From: Glossina fuscipes
Taxonomy: Eukaryota; Arthropoda; Insecta; Diptera; Glossinidae
Reading direction: 5' to 3'
DNA length: 64,000 nucleotides
Assembly (NCBI RefSeq): GCF_014805625.2
Contig: NW_023998523.1
Span: 69,665-133,664 of the forward strand
The notes under the pieces are model-generated. The model did not search any database, was not told the origin of the DNA, and was given only the letters and a program-made list of their open reading frames with translations. This document shows positions 12,871 through 25,050 of the stretch, one piece after another; positions within the stretch are counted from its first letter, which is position 1, and every line of letters starts with the position of its first letter. The position numbers and the translations under genes were made by a program.

Positions 12871-14834
12871 ACTCGCCTTTTCTCACATCTTTGACTCTTT
12901 TTTTTTTTTTTTTTTTATAATGAAATTTACTTATTTCACTCAAATAAATAATATTCAAGTGCTTTATCTACAATTGACGGAGAAAAACGGACCAACCAAC
13001 CGAAAATGCTTACTTACTTCTAATTTTCCGGCCAACGTGTCGTAGTTAGGCGCATGATATGAATCATTCGTGAAGGCTTTAGTGAAGGCGACCGCAAAAT
13101 CTTACACACTTTCTGCGCTGATACAAATGTCAGTTCGTATCGCAGCAAATCTGAAATATATCGTATAAAGGCTAATGTTCCTTACTTTTCGGGTCGGTTG
13201 TTTGCAAAAATATTTTCAAACATACAAACAACTGCCATTCAAATTTTAGACAAAATCGAATACTATTACATACGTATATGTATGTGTATGTGTATAAATA
13301 TGATTTATAAAATAATAACATAATGTGATTTAAAATATAAGAATAAAAGAGAAATGATAATAACCATCCTAATCAAATGTTTTGAAAAAAATATGAAAAT
13401 TCGTATAATAAATCTCTTTACAAAAATTTACAAATTTACATCTATGTCATCATATGGAAATGCGATAAGTAGACTTGGAAATGATTTGGCATTACAAAGA
13501 GAACAAAAATTAATTAAAAATTGTAAAACAAACTGATCGGATGGCCGATGTACTTTCTTATGAGATACATACACTTGCAATTGTGCATCCGCCATAAGAG
13601 AAACTTTTTCCAATACGACAAATTATGAAAAAATATTCAAAATCGAGTAAACTACAATTTCTTTGGCAATAGTCATTGCGTCCTAAACAAACGTTTTGTG
13701 TCTGAGTTTGCGTTGATTGCTTTAGACCAACCTATGATTATCTTGCAAAGCATGACTTGTGTATGCGTATATGGTATATATGCCGCCTGAAGTGATGTTT
13801 GAATAAACTCAATTGCTTACTATTTTTTATTGGACTGCTTGTATTGCTTGCGCAGTATGAAAATAATGTTTCCATTATATACATGCCTTTCAATGAATTG
13901 CCTTGGAAAAGATTACCCTAAATAATTCATTTAGCAATACATGTAAATACTCAAAGTATTGTTCATAACGCACACAGTGTTAAATTAAAACTTTATTTTT
14001 ATTTTGTTGTGGTTTTTAGAAAATTAAAATTTACACCTGCATACGGACAGGCCTCACAAAGCTTTGTCTAATACACCGCTTCGCCTATCAGGCATACCTT
14101 CCGTCCACCTATTAGGTGTTTGCAAAAATTTTGAAAAAGCATTTATTGAGAAAAAATGGTACAAAATCGACATTTAATTAGAATAAACCATAAAAGTAAT
14201 GAATTTGGAAGAAGAAGAATTTTGAGCACTCCACGATTAGCCTCGGCGTACGTTGAATAAATTAATAATATTATAGCAAAAAGTGTTATTTTGTGTAGAG
14301 CAACGTCGAAACCAACCGATTTCAATCTGGTCTGGTACAATGGTATTTCCCATTTCTCTATATATTTCCTATCTGTAAAAGTCGGTGATCAAAATTTTTG
14401 CAAACATCTAATATTTCATTTTCTGGTTTTAAAATTTCTCAACAAAAATCCATAAAAATTAATATTCTGGCATTTTAAATGAAGTTGGTAAATTTAGATG
14501 GCGGTGGAATCACTTCTTGAAGCCCCTCTAATACAACATTCTTAGCAGAAATAAATCTTTATGTGACAAAAAAGTTTAACGGTTAGTATCTTTCGATGAA
14601 AATTGGTACGAAAAGTGATTGCGTGTATAAATTGTGGTTTGCGATGCGTGTAAGTTCTTGCAAAGTTTCTCATAGAGAATCAAAAGATCGAACATTTGAT
14701 ATTACAAAATAAAGATAAAGATAAATGAAAAAAATCATTGAGAGAAGTCCTTAGTGTGCTTATTACTAATTACAAAATATTTTTTCCCCATTTTTTATTT
14801 TTCTTCGGGAACATTGTAAAACCTTTTTCGTTTT

Positions 14835-15661
14835 TATACTCTACACCACGTGATTCAGTGTATATTCAGTTAGTGCGGGCGTAGGTAACATCCAGAAGGG
14901 CTTCAGGTAGATCCCGCTTTAATTACACCGATCGATTCAGAATCATTTTCTAAGTCAATCTAAGCCTGTCTTTCCGTCTGATATCTGTCCATGTAAATTT
15001 GTGTTCAAGCTATAGCTCGCAATTTTTGAGATATTTCGATGAAATTTGGTACACAAACGTACTTCTTTCCAAGGATGGACCACTTCCCATCAAATTCTGT
15101 AAGGTCGTCATATTGAAAAAATTGTAATTTTCAAAATTTCTCGGCAAAAGTGTTTTGAACCGGCTGCGGCAAATTTTGAACTCTCTCTCCCATATAACTG
15201 TTCGTATGGAAATTGAAGCTGTATATAGTAAAAAGGTATAATTTTGAAAATTTCATTGTGAAAGTTGGGTAATAATAGTAAAAAAAAAATGTCTACCTTA
15301 CCGAAATTCCCTTATATGCTAAAAAGACCTAATTGTTAATTCTTTTGTGATGAAAATTTGTTTACGATAGTAATTAAACAAAAAAAAATAAGTGGACCTA
15401 GCATGGGTCTATTTCTTGTATGTTAATAAATCCTTCCTCCTACTTATTTATTTAGAGTAACGTTTCAGCAAACAAATTTACAGTAGTCAATTTGAATCAC
15501 AAAGGTCTATTTCTTTTGGACCCCACCACATATAGGCGCTATCACGAAATGCAAATTCTTATATGTAAGCTTCCAATATGCGGGCTTTCATGAAACGATC
15601 GCTTTGAGTATTATTACCAAAACGAGAAAATTACTGCATTAGGAGATGTGGTGTAGGGTAT
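14835..15661 (+). repeat. R2 repeat copy with inverted ends
   Basis: Starts 'tatactctacaccacgtg' and ends 'atgtggtgtagggtatgt'; the two ends are inverted versions of each other. Inside is 'tgttcaagctatagctcgca' then 'atttttgagatatttcgatg' and 'aaatttggtacac', also seen near 10200 and 30980. No transposase-like coding sequence is visible. It looks like a non-autonomous interspersed element of about 0.83 kb. Confidence 0.65.
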
Positions 15662-16260
15662 GTAAAAGTCGACATTGCCCGACGATAATGTTCCTCCGTG
15701 TTATAATTGATTTTCGAGTCTTACTTGTATCTCTATAAGAGGAAATATCTGCGGAGCATATAAGTTACTTTGTTATTAATGATGATGGCATGTTATTATA
15801 TCGTTAAAGACGTTAAGCACATTAAGATGATTTTTGAAGTATGCGACAAATTTTTGCTCCATGCGCAGAAGATTCGCAGCGATAATACGCAAGAACTATT
15901 TAAATTTTTAACATTCATTTATTTGCTTTAATTTCAGCATAATTTCAAGAAAGCGAAACTTATAGCAAAAAAAAATTGGTAAAGTTTAGTAGTAGCGACC
16001 AGCTAGAAGAAGATCCAAATTCGATAATTATAACGTTATCTCTCTTTAGTAATTGTACACAAAACAATAAAGTAGATGTAACAACAAAAAGTTTATCCAG
16101 GATAGTCTTTTTTGAATTGCCTTGCAAAGCAAATTCAAAATTATTTTTTTAATTAAGTCAAAGGTGTAATAAAAGTTTGCATTTCCAAATATATATTCAA
16201 AATTATATTTCCAAGCATAATTTCGAATACGTTTGCAGGGAATACTTTAATGAAAAACGG

Positions 16261-16283
16261 AAGGAAAAAAAAAAAAAAAAAAA
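16261..16283 (+). repeat. Poly(A) run
   Basis: Interrupted A run after 'ggaagg'. No recognisable retrocopy precedes it. Confidence 0.85.
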
Positions 16284-17645
16284 TCTGTATAGACAAAGAA
16301 GATAAATAAAACTAAACCGAAATTAATTGCATTTTGTGGTAATACTCTCGCATCGACACGCCATACAACAATACCTCAACCACATCAACAAAAACAAATA
16401 AAAGATAAACTCTAACATAAACGAGCACACAAAGGCCCAGCATTCGGCAAGCACCGTACGTGAATGTGTGTATGTGAAAACACATGCTCCCTTTGCGTAG
16501 ATGCACGAATAAATTCCTACCTCATTCGTATGTGTGTAGATATTATATGATAGAGCGAAATGATGATGTATTGCATTGCTGCGCTCTATACACAAAATAT
16601 TTATTTATTTATTTATTTTTTATTTTTTTTTTTTTGTATTTGTTTGTTGTGTTATGGGTAAGTCTGCACTTGTAAAACCGCCAATTGCCATGGACATGGA
16701 AGCTGTACAGTGCAAATTAAAAAAAAAAAAAAGGAAAAAATTAACTAACTTGAAAACAAAATCAAACTAAGCCACATACAGTTATTTGCATATGACATAT
16801 AAACGAGTTCCTGATAAATCATATAAAGGTGCAATTGGTTTAAGTCGCTTCTTAGATAACTATCTTATAATCGGAAAATGTTTAGGGGATCAAATATGAG
16901 ATAGTCACATATACTATCATTTTCATCTAATCAGCCATAAAATACTAAATTGAAATAACACATTCACACACATACACACATACACACACACACGTACACA
17001 TAAAATATGGCGAAATGCTGTGTCAATCGGTCCTCCTTCAAAGCTCACCATAAGCGTGAGTGATAAAAAAAAGACTTTAACTACTCAAATGTCGTTTGCA
17101 GCCGAGATCAAGTGATCTACGCAAGTGATCGTTCCATTGATTATATCTTTAATATGTCGCACCTTTGATAAAACAATTCATTAGAAACTTTAATTCAAAT
17201 CCCGCCGGCTGTTAAATGCAAACGCACAACAGTTAGTTTGTTCGAAACCATCTTAGTTTTATATTGTGAACATACACACACTTTTTGAGCGATTTTAAAA
17301 AATTTCTTTGCCTCTTCTCATTATTTATATAACGGAATCAAGCAATTCTCGTAGAAGAGTCGAAATGTTTGAGAGAATTTTTATTGCAGATTTGATTGAT
17401 TGTTAAACGATAGCATAATATTTTAAATTCAATTTGTGTCGTCAACAGGCAATTGTGAATGAAGGGATAATAAAAGAAAACGTTTATCTAAATTAAAGCA
17501 AAATTTCATACTTGAAAAGACGTTGCTTGCTTTGTAAACTTTCTGATGTTTGCGCTGGCATTTGATAAGATTAATGTATCGTCGGTTAGTACAGAAAATG
17601 AATTAATTTTTATCAATTGTTAGCTTTCATTTTCAACTTTCGCAA

Positions 17646-17935
17646 CGTCGAGAAATGAAAAACAAATAGAAAGAAATTGAAAGAAGAGGAAAGAAAAGAA
17701 AATCAAAAAAACGATACAAAATAAAATAAAATAGAAAAACACAAAACAAAAGACAGGAGAGGAAAGAGCAAAAGTCGAGAAAAGATTAAAGTGAAAAGCA
17801 AAGAAAAAGGAAACAAAAAGAATATTGAAGAGAAGGGCAGAGAAGAAAAGAGAAGAGTAGAGAAAAAAAAAGCATAAGAGAAGAGAGGAGAAGAGGACAA
17901 AGAAAAAAGGCCATGGCAACGGAAGAAGAAGGCGC
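17646..17935 (+). repeat. Long purine-rich (GA/AAG) tract
   Basis: About 290 bases of almost unbroken A and G with only scattered pyrimidines, for example 'gaagagaagggcagagaaga'. The minus-strand openings of about 100 codons rich in Phe, Leu and Ser are simply its complement. Not a gene. Confidence 0.85.
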
Positions 17936-18159
17936 AGATTAGGGGCCGCGAAAACATTTGAACTGATAGAGAGTTATAGGCGTCGCCAGTAAAACCAAAC
18001 TTCTTGTGCGCTTGTATCCAAAAAACGAATATCACTAATTAAGGCCCTGACTACACGAAGATCGGATCGAGTGAATCTGAGGAAGCGTCTACTCAACGTT
18101 GTTACCCGTTTTCACAAGCGTTAAACCGCAAATTAAAAGAAATAAGAAAATTCTAATCA

Positions 18160-18840
18160 GTCGAGAACGAATCTTTTATACCCATCACCGTTATCCTAAA
18201 AGAGACAAAAAAAAAAGTAAAAGAACCAAATTTTCATGCTAAATAACATCAAGTAGGCGAGGTTGGGCTTTTTTATTTTCACAAAAAAAATGTTTCTCGC
18301 AAAGACACAGAGGGAGTGTAGATGTGTCCTTTGAAAAGTTTAGGTCACTTCCAAATTTTTTCGCTAATTTCTAGACGATATCTTCATTTTCGCGAACAGC
18401 AGAATTTTTCATTGTTTGTGCAAGTGCCGTGTAGCACGCCCCTAGAATATCTATTCATATTTTTGTACATTTATCTGGTGTAGCTTATGAGTAGTGAGCA
18501 AAAATCAATTTTTTATTCCTTTTAAAAAACAAAGGGCCTTCTCACTTTGCGTGGTATTGTGGGCGTGTCCTTCGGCTCAATTTCCCTATTTTCAACGCCA
18601 ACCTTTGTGCAAGAACTTCGAATGTTTCTGCAAAATTTTAAATCGGTTCATCTTTGCGCCCAAAAGAATGATTACAACAGAAATTATACAGATGGACAAA
18701 TTTGATGCTGATCGAAAATATATATACTTTGTGGAGGTCTCTAAAGCTTCCTTATATAGAATACAAAATTTTCGATTTTTATATTTACAACGAACCTTGT
18801 ATTTATTTACTGGGCAGAGATACCCTCCTCGGAGACCCTT
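18160..18840 (+). repeat. R1 repeat copy
   Basis: Starts 'cagtcgagaacgaatctttt' followed by 'atacccatcaccgttatcc'. Inside are two related sub-blocks ('gacgatatcttcattttcgc' at about 18375 and 'atttctgcaaaattttaaat' near 18630). It then has 'acagatggacaaatttgatg', the signature 'atatatactttgtggaggtc', and a worn end near 'agagataccctcc'. The 175-codon and 91-codon openings over it are by-products of the repeat. Confidence 0.65.
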
Positions 18841-19739
18841 TATACATCCTAAGGGTAGTCGATTCATTCATTTACCCACGATTATCTATTTGAATATCAG
18901 TTTACCAGCAGTGTCAAAGTCAAATACAGTTGCTCTTCTGTTTCCATGTCACAGCCGTCTTGTGAGCCAGTGTCGTTGGTTTTTCAATTTCGGAATTCTT
19001 TCAACTTTAAAAATGCTATAGCCAATGTGAAAAAGATAAAGAGCGAGAATTACCAACTTATGCGATGTTGGCTAAGTATATTACATTTTTCTTTTTGTAC
19101 CCATGATGCGTGCTTCTGGAATGACCAGCTTGGCGCACACTGAGTTGTTGATGACATACCATGAAAAAATGTAAAAAAAAAAATTTGATCTGCTTCGCAC
19201 ACTCAATCTTGGTCTTTTGATGTCTGAGCAGATTATTAAATTTCAAAATAACAAATTAATTATGTATAATGAGCAGGGAACTCACTGCAATTGCAAATTA
19301 CATTAATTAATTGCCGAATCCTGAGCAATATTACAGCAACGCTACAAATTTTGCTTTTTCTTTTTTTCGTAATTTTCGTGGCCTAGAATTTTTATTTCAA
19401 TGTAACCGTGGCGTCACAACATCGAATTTAATACAAAGTCACAAAAATCATGACAAGACAACATGTCCTCTTATAAGTAGTTATGAGTAGCAGTGTTCGG
19501 AGATGGTTGTAGAAACCTTTTAAAGACCTAAAGAAAATAAAAACATCTGAGAAAGTTATGTTCGGCGGAGGCTTTTCGAATTCTAGTCTACAAGTTCTTT
19601 GATTTGGTACACATATCGGTACATTTGATGTTATTAGGATAAAATTAATCGCGTTATCTATAGTATTAACTAGGATTAACCCATTTCTAGGCAGATAATA
19701 TATATTCATCTTAGGGATGTACAAAAAAGTGAAAAAAAT

Positions 19740-20205
19740 AAAATTGAATTACTTGTAACTTTATGTGGGCATGGTCGACTTTTTCCATTTTTACACATAA
19801 TGGGTAGAGGGTTTCGTTAAGTAAATGTGGAAATTCCTTCCCGCCTTCTAACTTTTACACTTTTTAAGAAAAAAGTAGTTTCTCTCAGTTTACGCTCCAC
19901 TGGGGAGTCCTGCTCTGACGAGTTTGGCGCATTTTCAATACTAACCTGGGTGCCAAAACTTCCAATGTTTCTACCAAATTTGAAGACGATATCTTGATCT
20001 TTGCGACCAACAACAAACACCACACAGATATATAGATGGGCAGACATAGCTTAATCAATTTAGGATTTCATTCCGATCAAGAATATATATATATATATAC
20101 TTGATAAGATCTCTGAAGCATTCTATTGCGTGTTGCAAACACTACAAAAAAAACAAAAAAAAACAAAAGGAGTATGTCCCCATCCTTCAGCGGTGAGTAT
20201 AAAAG
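19740..20205 (+). repeat. R1 repeat copy, complete right end
   Basis: Carries 'gtgggcatggtcgacttttt', 'accaaatttgaagacgatat', 'gggcagacatagcttaatca', the signature 'gatcaagaatatatatatat' then 'acttgataagatctctgaag', and ends 'cggtgagtataa'. This is the inverted counterpart of the 'tatacccatcaccg' start seen at 18180. Confidence 0.65.
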
Positions 20206-22633
20206 CAAGCGACTCAGCTAAATTTTCACTTCCGACGATTATGGTAAATAAAATCTGATACTCTTAACTAAAGACTACTGTGTGGGAAGCCTTGCATTTC
20301 ATTTTTTCGCATATTTCTTATGAGCTCGTGTTTCATCCATAAGGAAAACATTATATCTTGAAAAGATCTTGATAAAGGAGCGTCTTCTTATCTATATTCT
20401 ACCCCAAGGCGAATAAATCTAGTTTCTCGTTACTACTTTTCTACAAAGTAAACCTTTAAAAAAAAAATAAACTTTATTTGCTTAAAGTCAAAACCATACA
20501 AATGGAAGAAATATTTGAAAGCGCAAATTGTGTAAATATATATATATAAATACTTGTGTAAATGTGCTTATATTTTAATGCGTTTATTATTCTATAGAAT
20601 AATACTTTGACAATAGCATGTTATGTGTGCGATATGATAACTGGTTGAGTGAGCGAGTGACTGGATGACTGACTGCCTGCAGCAGACATTTCATGTTTGT
20701 AGAAAATTTTTCATTGCTTACGATTCTCATTGTTTAACAAAGCGATTGGCTGGCTGTGAAGTAGTCCATCACTGACATTTTAAGCATTGAATTTTACAAC
20801 ACAATTGCAGGGAAATGTAAATTTCCACAAACGCCATAAAAACGTAGTATATATATAGTAGTCCGATATACTTAGGTGTCAATTTGTTGTTCAAATTTAG
20901 TTTCACCAACCGTGACAATAGAATTGACAGCAACTTTAAACAAAGGTAATCAAAAGTAAAGGAAAATAAACAACAGTCGGCAGGGAATGCAATGGAAACG
21001 TTGTGGTTGAATGGGCGATTAAAATTTCCATCTGAAACCATACGCCCTGCATACGAACATATTTTGCAATTATAGACTGCGGTCGCAATTATACCGCATA
21101 CATGCTATAATTGTGTTCGTCTTCGTTGTTAAGGCAATTGTGCCACAATAAATGCCACATTGTTGCAATACAAACTCTACCAAATTACGTTCCAAAATTA
21201 AGTAAATAATTTCCTAAAATTTTATAATAAATTTTTATAAAAAAAACGATATTTTCGTTACAACATAGGCATATACCCGTCGGTCTTTATCCAGCACGAC
21301 CTTTGTTTTTAGGTTTCGACAATCCAAAGAAAACGAAACGAATTTTTTAAAACTAATCGAAAACACTATAACAGTGCACGACCCATCATTAAATATCATA
21401 CATCACTTCGATTAATACAGTGATTCACATAACGAATTTTCAGAACAAGGTGGCAAGTGGTCACAAAACCGATACGGTTCGGACTATTTTCACTAGCGTT
21501 CATCCTAATGCCAAAATACGTCGATGTACAAAATTTTATCACAATATCCCAAAAGTGCGACTTGCAAGTTGCACGCACGAATAGATGACGGACAGAGAGG
21601 CTTAAACAGATTTAGAAATGACTCTAAATCGATGGTAAAGGAGAGGCGTATCGCAAGTCCTTCTGAATGTTGTTTACATCCGAAAAAACTTGTTGATGAC
21701 CAGTACGAGTAAGCTACGCCGGCTCGTCTTTTTTTTTTTTTTAATCAGATAGAGAGAAAAAGTAAAACGTGATAAATACATTTGTAGTCGAAATTGAGAG
21801 GTACTTATCTGAATCCACGATTTTCAATCTATAATTTTGCACCGATATTTGTCAAGCTTTCCAAACATTTTATATTTGCCTAAGATGACGGGTAACCGCT
21901 CTATGTTTCGCTCTATGGAAAATGGAATTTTCATATATAATTGTCTAATTTAGCAAGATATCATCACAAACTGGTAGAACACGATACATTCATAAATTAT
22001 TACCTTGCTTTACCATAAAACCGCAAACGAAAGGAAAACAAGACGTCCTGTAGATAGATAACACGCAGCACAATGTTTCCTAATTGAGATAATGCCTAAT
22101 TAATAAGGACAAGTGTATCGAAACCACAAACATTGCAAAGTTTGGTTAGAGCTTTTATATCCTGTCGAAAAGCTTTTACCATTTAAAATGACTTTAAACA
22201 TTTATTACAAGAATCATAAACTTTGCTAACAGTCGTGAACTTTTCTCAGAATTTTAACAGAATTTTTTCATGTTAAAAATCCCTTAAGCTTTTCAACTTG
22301 AGTGCAATAAATTTTTAATCTAAACCTATCTACCTATAATGGAAAAACTGCTTTCAAAAGTTCCATTGACTTATAGGAAAAAGCTTTGTTTTTTTTTTTT
22401 GGGAAACTGAGAAGACCTACAGTAAACAAAAATCTATCTAAAATTTTAATCTATGTATATATATCAATCCAACGAGGAACTTCGTGAAAACTTAGATAAA
22501 AGACATTCATGGACCCACCTGCACACGTATCCATGGTATATAAAAGACTTAAACTTTCTGAAAAGTATTGATTTAAGACCTACTGCTTATAATTCCTACG
22601 GATAGGTCGAAGCGAATGTAAATTTCTTTCTTC

Positions 22634-22936
22634 TTATACTTTAAAACAGGTATGGAACAGGATTCGTTAAGTTGTGCAGATGCATGTAACATCACATAAC
22701 AATTTCAAATAGACCCATTCTTCGAAATCGATTTAAATTCATTCGGTCTGTCCGATGCCTGCCCATCTGTTCTTGTGTTCAATCCAAAAAAATTAAAAGT
22801 TGAAAAAGTTTTTATATAGAAAAGCAAAGACATTTACCAAGGTCTGTAAACAGCCTTATACGACTGTATTAAGGAGTTAGAATCAAGATATAGTTGGACT
22901 TGGAAGTCTGTCTACTCGGTCCAAGTGATGGGTATA
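22634..22936 (+). repeat. R2-like repeat, short copy
   Basis: Between 'tatactttaaaacaggtatg' and 'gatgggtatag' lies 'ggtctgtccgatgcctgccc' with 'tcttgtgttcaatcc', comparable to the inner block of R2. The match is partial. Confidence 0.4.
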
Positions 22937-23504
22937 GAATTTATTCCGGCATTGTTGATGAAAACAGCAACACCATTAATCTAATTTTTGAATAAGCCCA
23001 GCTTTACGTTTCGCTTCCGTTTCCGTTAGTTGGTCCGTTGCTGTATCTCTGTTGCTGTAACTTTCACTAAAATGACACAAAGAGCTAAATTTGATCCTTC
23101 GATTCGCACATGAACCTTTAAGGCTTAAAATAAGTAAAACCCCGAATCCTCCAACTAACAATCTATTTTACGATTATTTTACCTCTGACTAATAAATCGA
23201 ATAAGACATGATATTTGTTAGTTCGCGAAAACAGCGGAGCTGAAAGCTTAGGGAACAAAAGTTTACATTTTTTTTTAGCTCGAGGAGGACAAAGTACTCG
23301 TGTGGCCGAAACGATGGCTAGGTTAGCATTCCTGAGAATATTCAGGATGTTAATCATTTTAATATCGTCAGTGTGTGTGTGTAAGTATGTAAGTATAATA
23401 TATTTGAAAATGAATTTTAATTTAAGGAATATTTAACCGAAAGTGCTAAGGGGGCTATAATATTTTTAATTGTTAATAAAGCCGAAATTCGTTTTTCAAA
23501 AGGT

Positions 23505-23521
23505 ATGAATGAATGAATGAA
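23505..23521 (+). repeat. (ATGA)n short tandem repeat
   Basis: Four units of 'atga' upstream of the splice acceptor. They create several clustered ATGs that are probably intronic. Confidence 0.85.
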
Positions 23522-23589
23522 TTTAATCAAGTTCATCCAATCTCGCTATTGCGAACGCAAACCTCGCTGATTTTCTTATTGTTCCGTTA

Positions 23590-23645
23590 TTTGATTTTAT
23601 TTTTTTTTTTCTTCTTTCTCTTTTTCCCTTTCCGATTAATAACAG
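23590..23645 (+). other. Splice acceptor (polypyrimidine tract plus AG)
   Basis: A near-continuous T/C run from about 23596 to 23633 is followed by ttaataacag ending at 23645. It immediately precedes the exon that carries the start codon. Its presence means that the open codons upstream of 23646 are probably not translated, and that at least one 5' untranslated exon lies further upstream. Confidence 0.7.
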
Positions 23646-25043
23646 GGCACAACATGGCCTCAGTACAATTTCAATCATTTGACAAGAATTCATACAGTAC
23701 AGCTATTGAAATCAATCACAAAGAAAATCTATCCATACTTTGCACGTCCGCCAAAGTTGAGAGTCTTATTCCAGCCACTACAACGTCGTCTATTATCAAC
23801 AGTAGAAAACAATTCAGTGACAACAAAGCATCTGACAATACATATAAAAAAGTTACGATTGTGTACGAAGAAGAACAAAATAAACGGAAAGACAAAAGTG
23901 TTCATACAAAACCGGATATACTTGCGTTCACGCGTGAAAATTTCATTGAAAACGATTCTGTGTTCATTTATAAGCCAAATTCAGCAGAAATATGGCCAAA
24001 CCATTTGCAAGGTGATGGGTGTGGCGATTGCTGGCTTCAGCAAAACTCAGTCACTCTTACAGATAATCATAATAATAATGGTGATGACAAGGTTAATAAA
24101 TTTGTTACAAGACAAGAACATCAACAACAACAACAACAAAAACAAAAACAATACACACCGGGTAACGGCTACCTATACGCTTGGCATAAAGCAAACTTTA
24201 GCAAACAACAGCAACAGCGGCAACAGCGATGGCTTTTTACACCAACTGCACACAAAACAACCTCAGCCATTAGGACAATACGTAATAATGTTAACGGCAT
24301 TCTTGATGCTTCTTATGAACAACAATCGGTTGAAAGAAAGTTTCAAAGTCATAAAACGAATATTAATGCTTTTAACGCCAAACACAAAATGCCATCGAAA
24401 ATTAATATTAAAACTAAAACTCAAACAACAACAACAACAACAACTTCAGCAAGAAAAACAACAGCAAAATCATATTTTAAAAATATACCGCAATTACAAG
24501 CTTTTACAGCAAAAACCGTTAAGGAATTATGCCAAAGAATTAATGCTACTTCAACAACAACAACAACAAGAACAATGTCATCGTCGTCACCAATGTTATT
24601 ATCGAACACACAATTATCAAAGTTATATGAAACTAATAAATGCTGCCATAGTGATGATAAACGAAAACAGGAACATCATTATCAATACAAACAAAAAATG
24701 CAAAAAAATTGCCTCAAAAAATCTTTACAATGCGAACCATCATCATCCACAGCAACAAGAACAACATCTTCTTCAACTGAAAACATTCGAGATTTCAAAA
24801 ATCATGTCAATCTATCCCATAATTCGCTTAATAGAAGACAACGAAACGAAATCTTTAAAAGCAACGACATCATCATCAACAACAGCATTTGCAAACAATA
24901 CGCAAACATTGAAAAAACTTGGACAACAACAACAAGTAGAGCAGCATTTGCTGCTATTAATTTTCTTATGGGCTGTCAACGTTTGGCTAAAACTTTACTA
25001 TCACTGTTGGTCATTTTTAATATGCTGCCATTATTCTGTGCAG
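23646..25043 (+). CDS. Internal exon with start codon: long polar leader ending in a signal-peptide-like segment
   Basis: Protein-coding exon of an unrecognised gene. An acceptor at 23644-23645 follows a long T/C tract. After eight untranslated bases the ATG at 23654 sits in the fly-like context cacaacATGG. The frame stays open for 463 codons plus one base, to a consensus donor (cag|gtaagtg) at 25044, so the exon ends in phase 1. Residues 1-438 are polar and low complexity: a Q-rich stretch (about 156-165), QQQQRQQ (about 185-191), poly-T near 258-264 and 301-305, and S/T clusters near 364-374. Residues 439-463 begin with a Met and a Lys and continue as a hydrophobic run ending FCA, then a Gly split across the intron. 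This has the shape of a cleavable signal peptide. Phase-1 junctions after signal peptides are common in secreted and immunoglobulin-superfamily genes, so a cell-surface or secreted product is likely (inference). Downstream exons were not found here. Translation could instead start at Met439 (24968). Confidence 0.72.
24968..25043 (+). other. Signal-peptide-like segment; possible alternative translation start
   Basis: The in-frame ATG at 24968 opens a 25-residue segment: a short N-region with Arg and Lys, a hydrophobic core rich in Leu, Val, Ile and Phe, and a small-residue end at Cys-Ala before the split Gly codon. As a stand-alone N-terminus it would be a textbook signal peptide. Placed 438 residues into a longer protein it would act as an internal signal or anchor. 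The sequence alone does not decide which start is used. Confidence 0.5.
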
Positions 25044-25050
25044 GTAAGTG
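25041..25050 (+). other. Splice donor after signal-peptide exon
   Basis: The sequence cag|gtaagtg matches the metazoan donor consensus at every position. It falls right after the Cys-Ala codons that end the hydrophobic segment. The frame continues only to a stop near 25118, through intron-like T-rich DNA, which supports splicing here. Confidence 0.75.

Larger units (their letters stand above)
10801..14834. other. Non-coding region
   Basis: A 110-codon ORF at 11449 begins with ATG and is less AT-rich than its surroundings but has no recognisable domain or splice context. From 12240 to 12560 lie self-complementary words ('ctaccgt...acggtag', 'tggacc...ggtcca') typical of a worn interspersed element. 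Otherwise I see nothing. Confidence 0.45.
15670..18150. other. Non-coding region with poly(A), (ACAC) and polypurine tracts
   Basis: Contains the A run at 16261, a CACACA/CATACA tract near 16965-16992 and the purine tract at 17646. No gene seen. Confidence 0.5.
20210..23589. other. Non-coding region upstream of the main exon
   Basis: Probably intron or 5' flank of the gene whose coding exon starts at 23646. It holds the short R2-like copy at 22634. No 5' untranslated exon could be identified. Confidence 0.45.

Noticed and set aside
17620..18035. Two overlapping minus-strand ORFs of about 100 codons rich in Phe, Leu and Ser
   Set aside because: They are the complement of the purine-rich tract; composition alone explains the lack of stops.
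18494..19021. Plus-strand ORF of 175 codons, the longest outside the main exon
   Set aside because: It lies mostly on an R1 repeat copy and uses a non-ATG start; the same sequence is broken in other copies.
23513..23645. Extension of the main ORF upstream to the ATG at 23513
   Set aside because: This part is a (ATGA) repeat followed by a polypyrimidine tract ending in AG, so it is best read as intron end.
24421..24609. Minus-strand ORF rich in Val opposite the main exon
   Set aside because: It is the complement of the CAA/ACA repeats in the coding exon.
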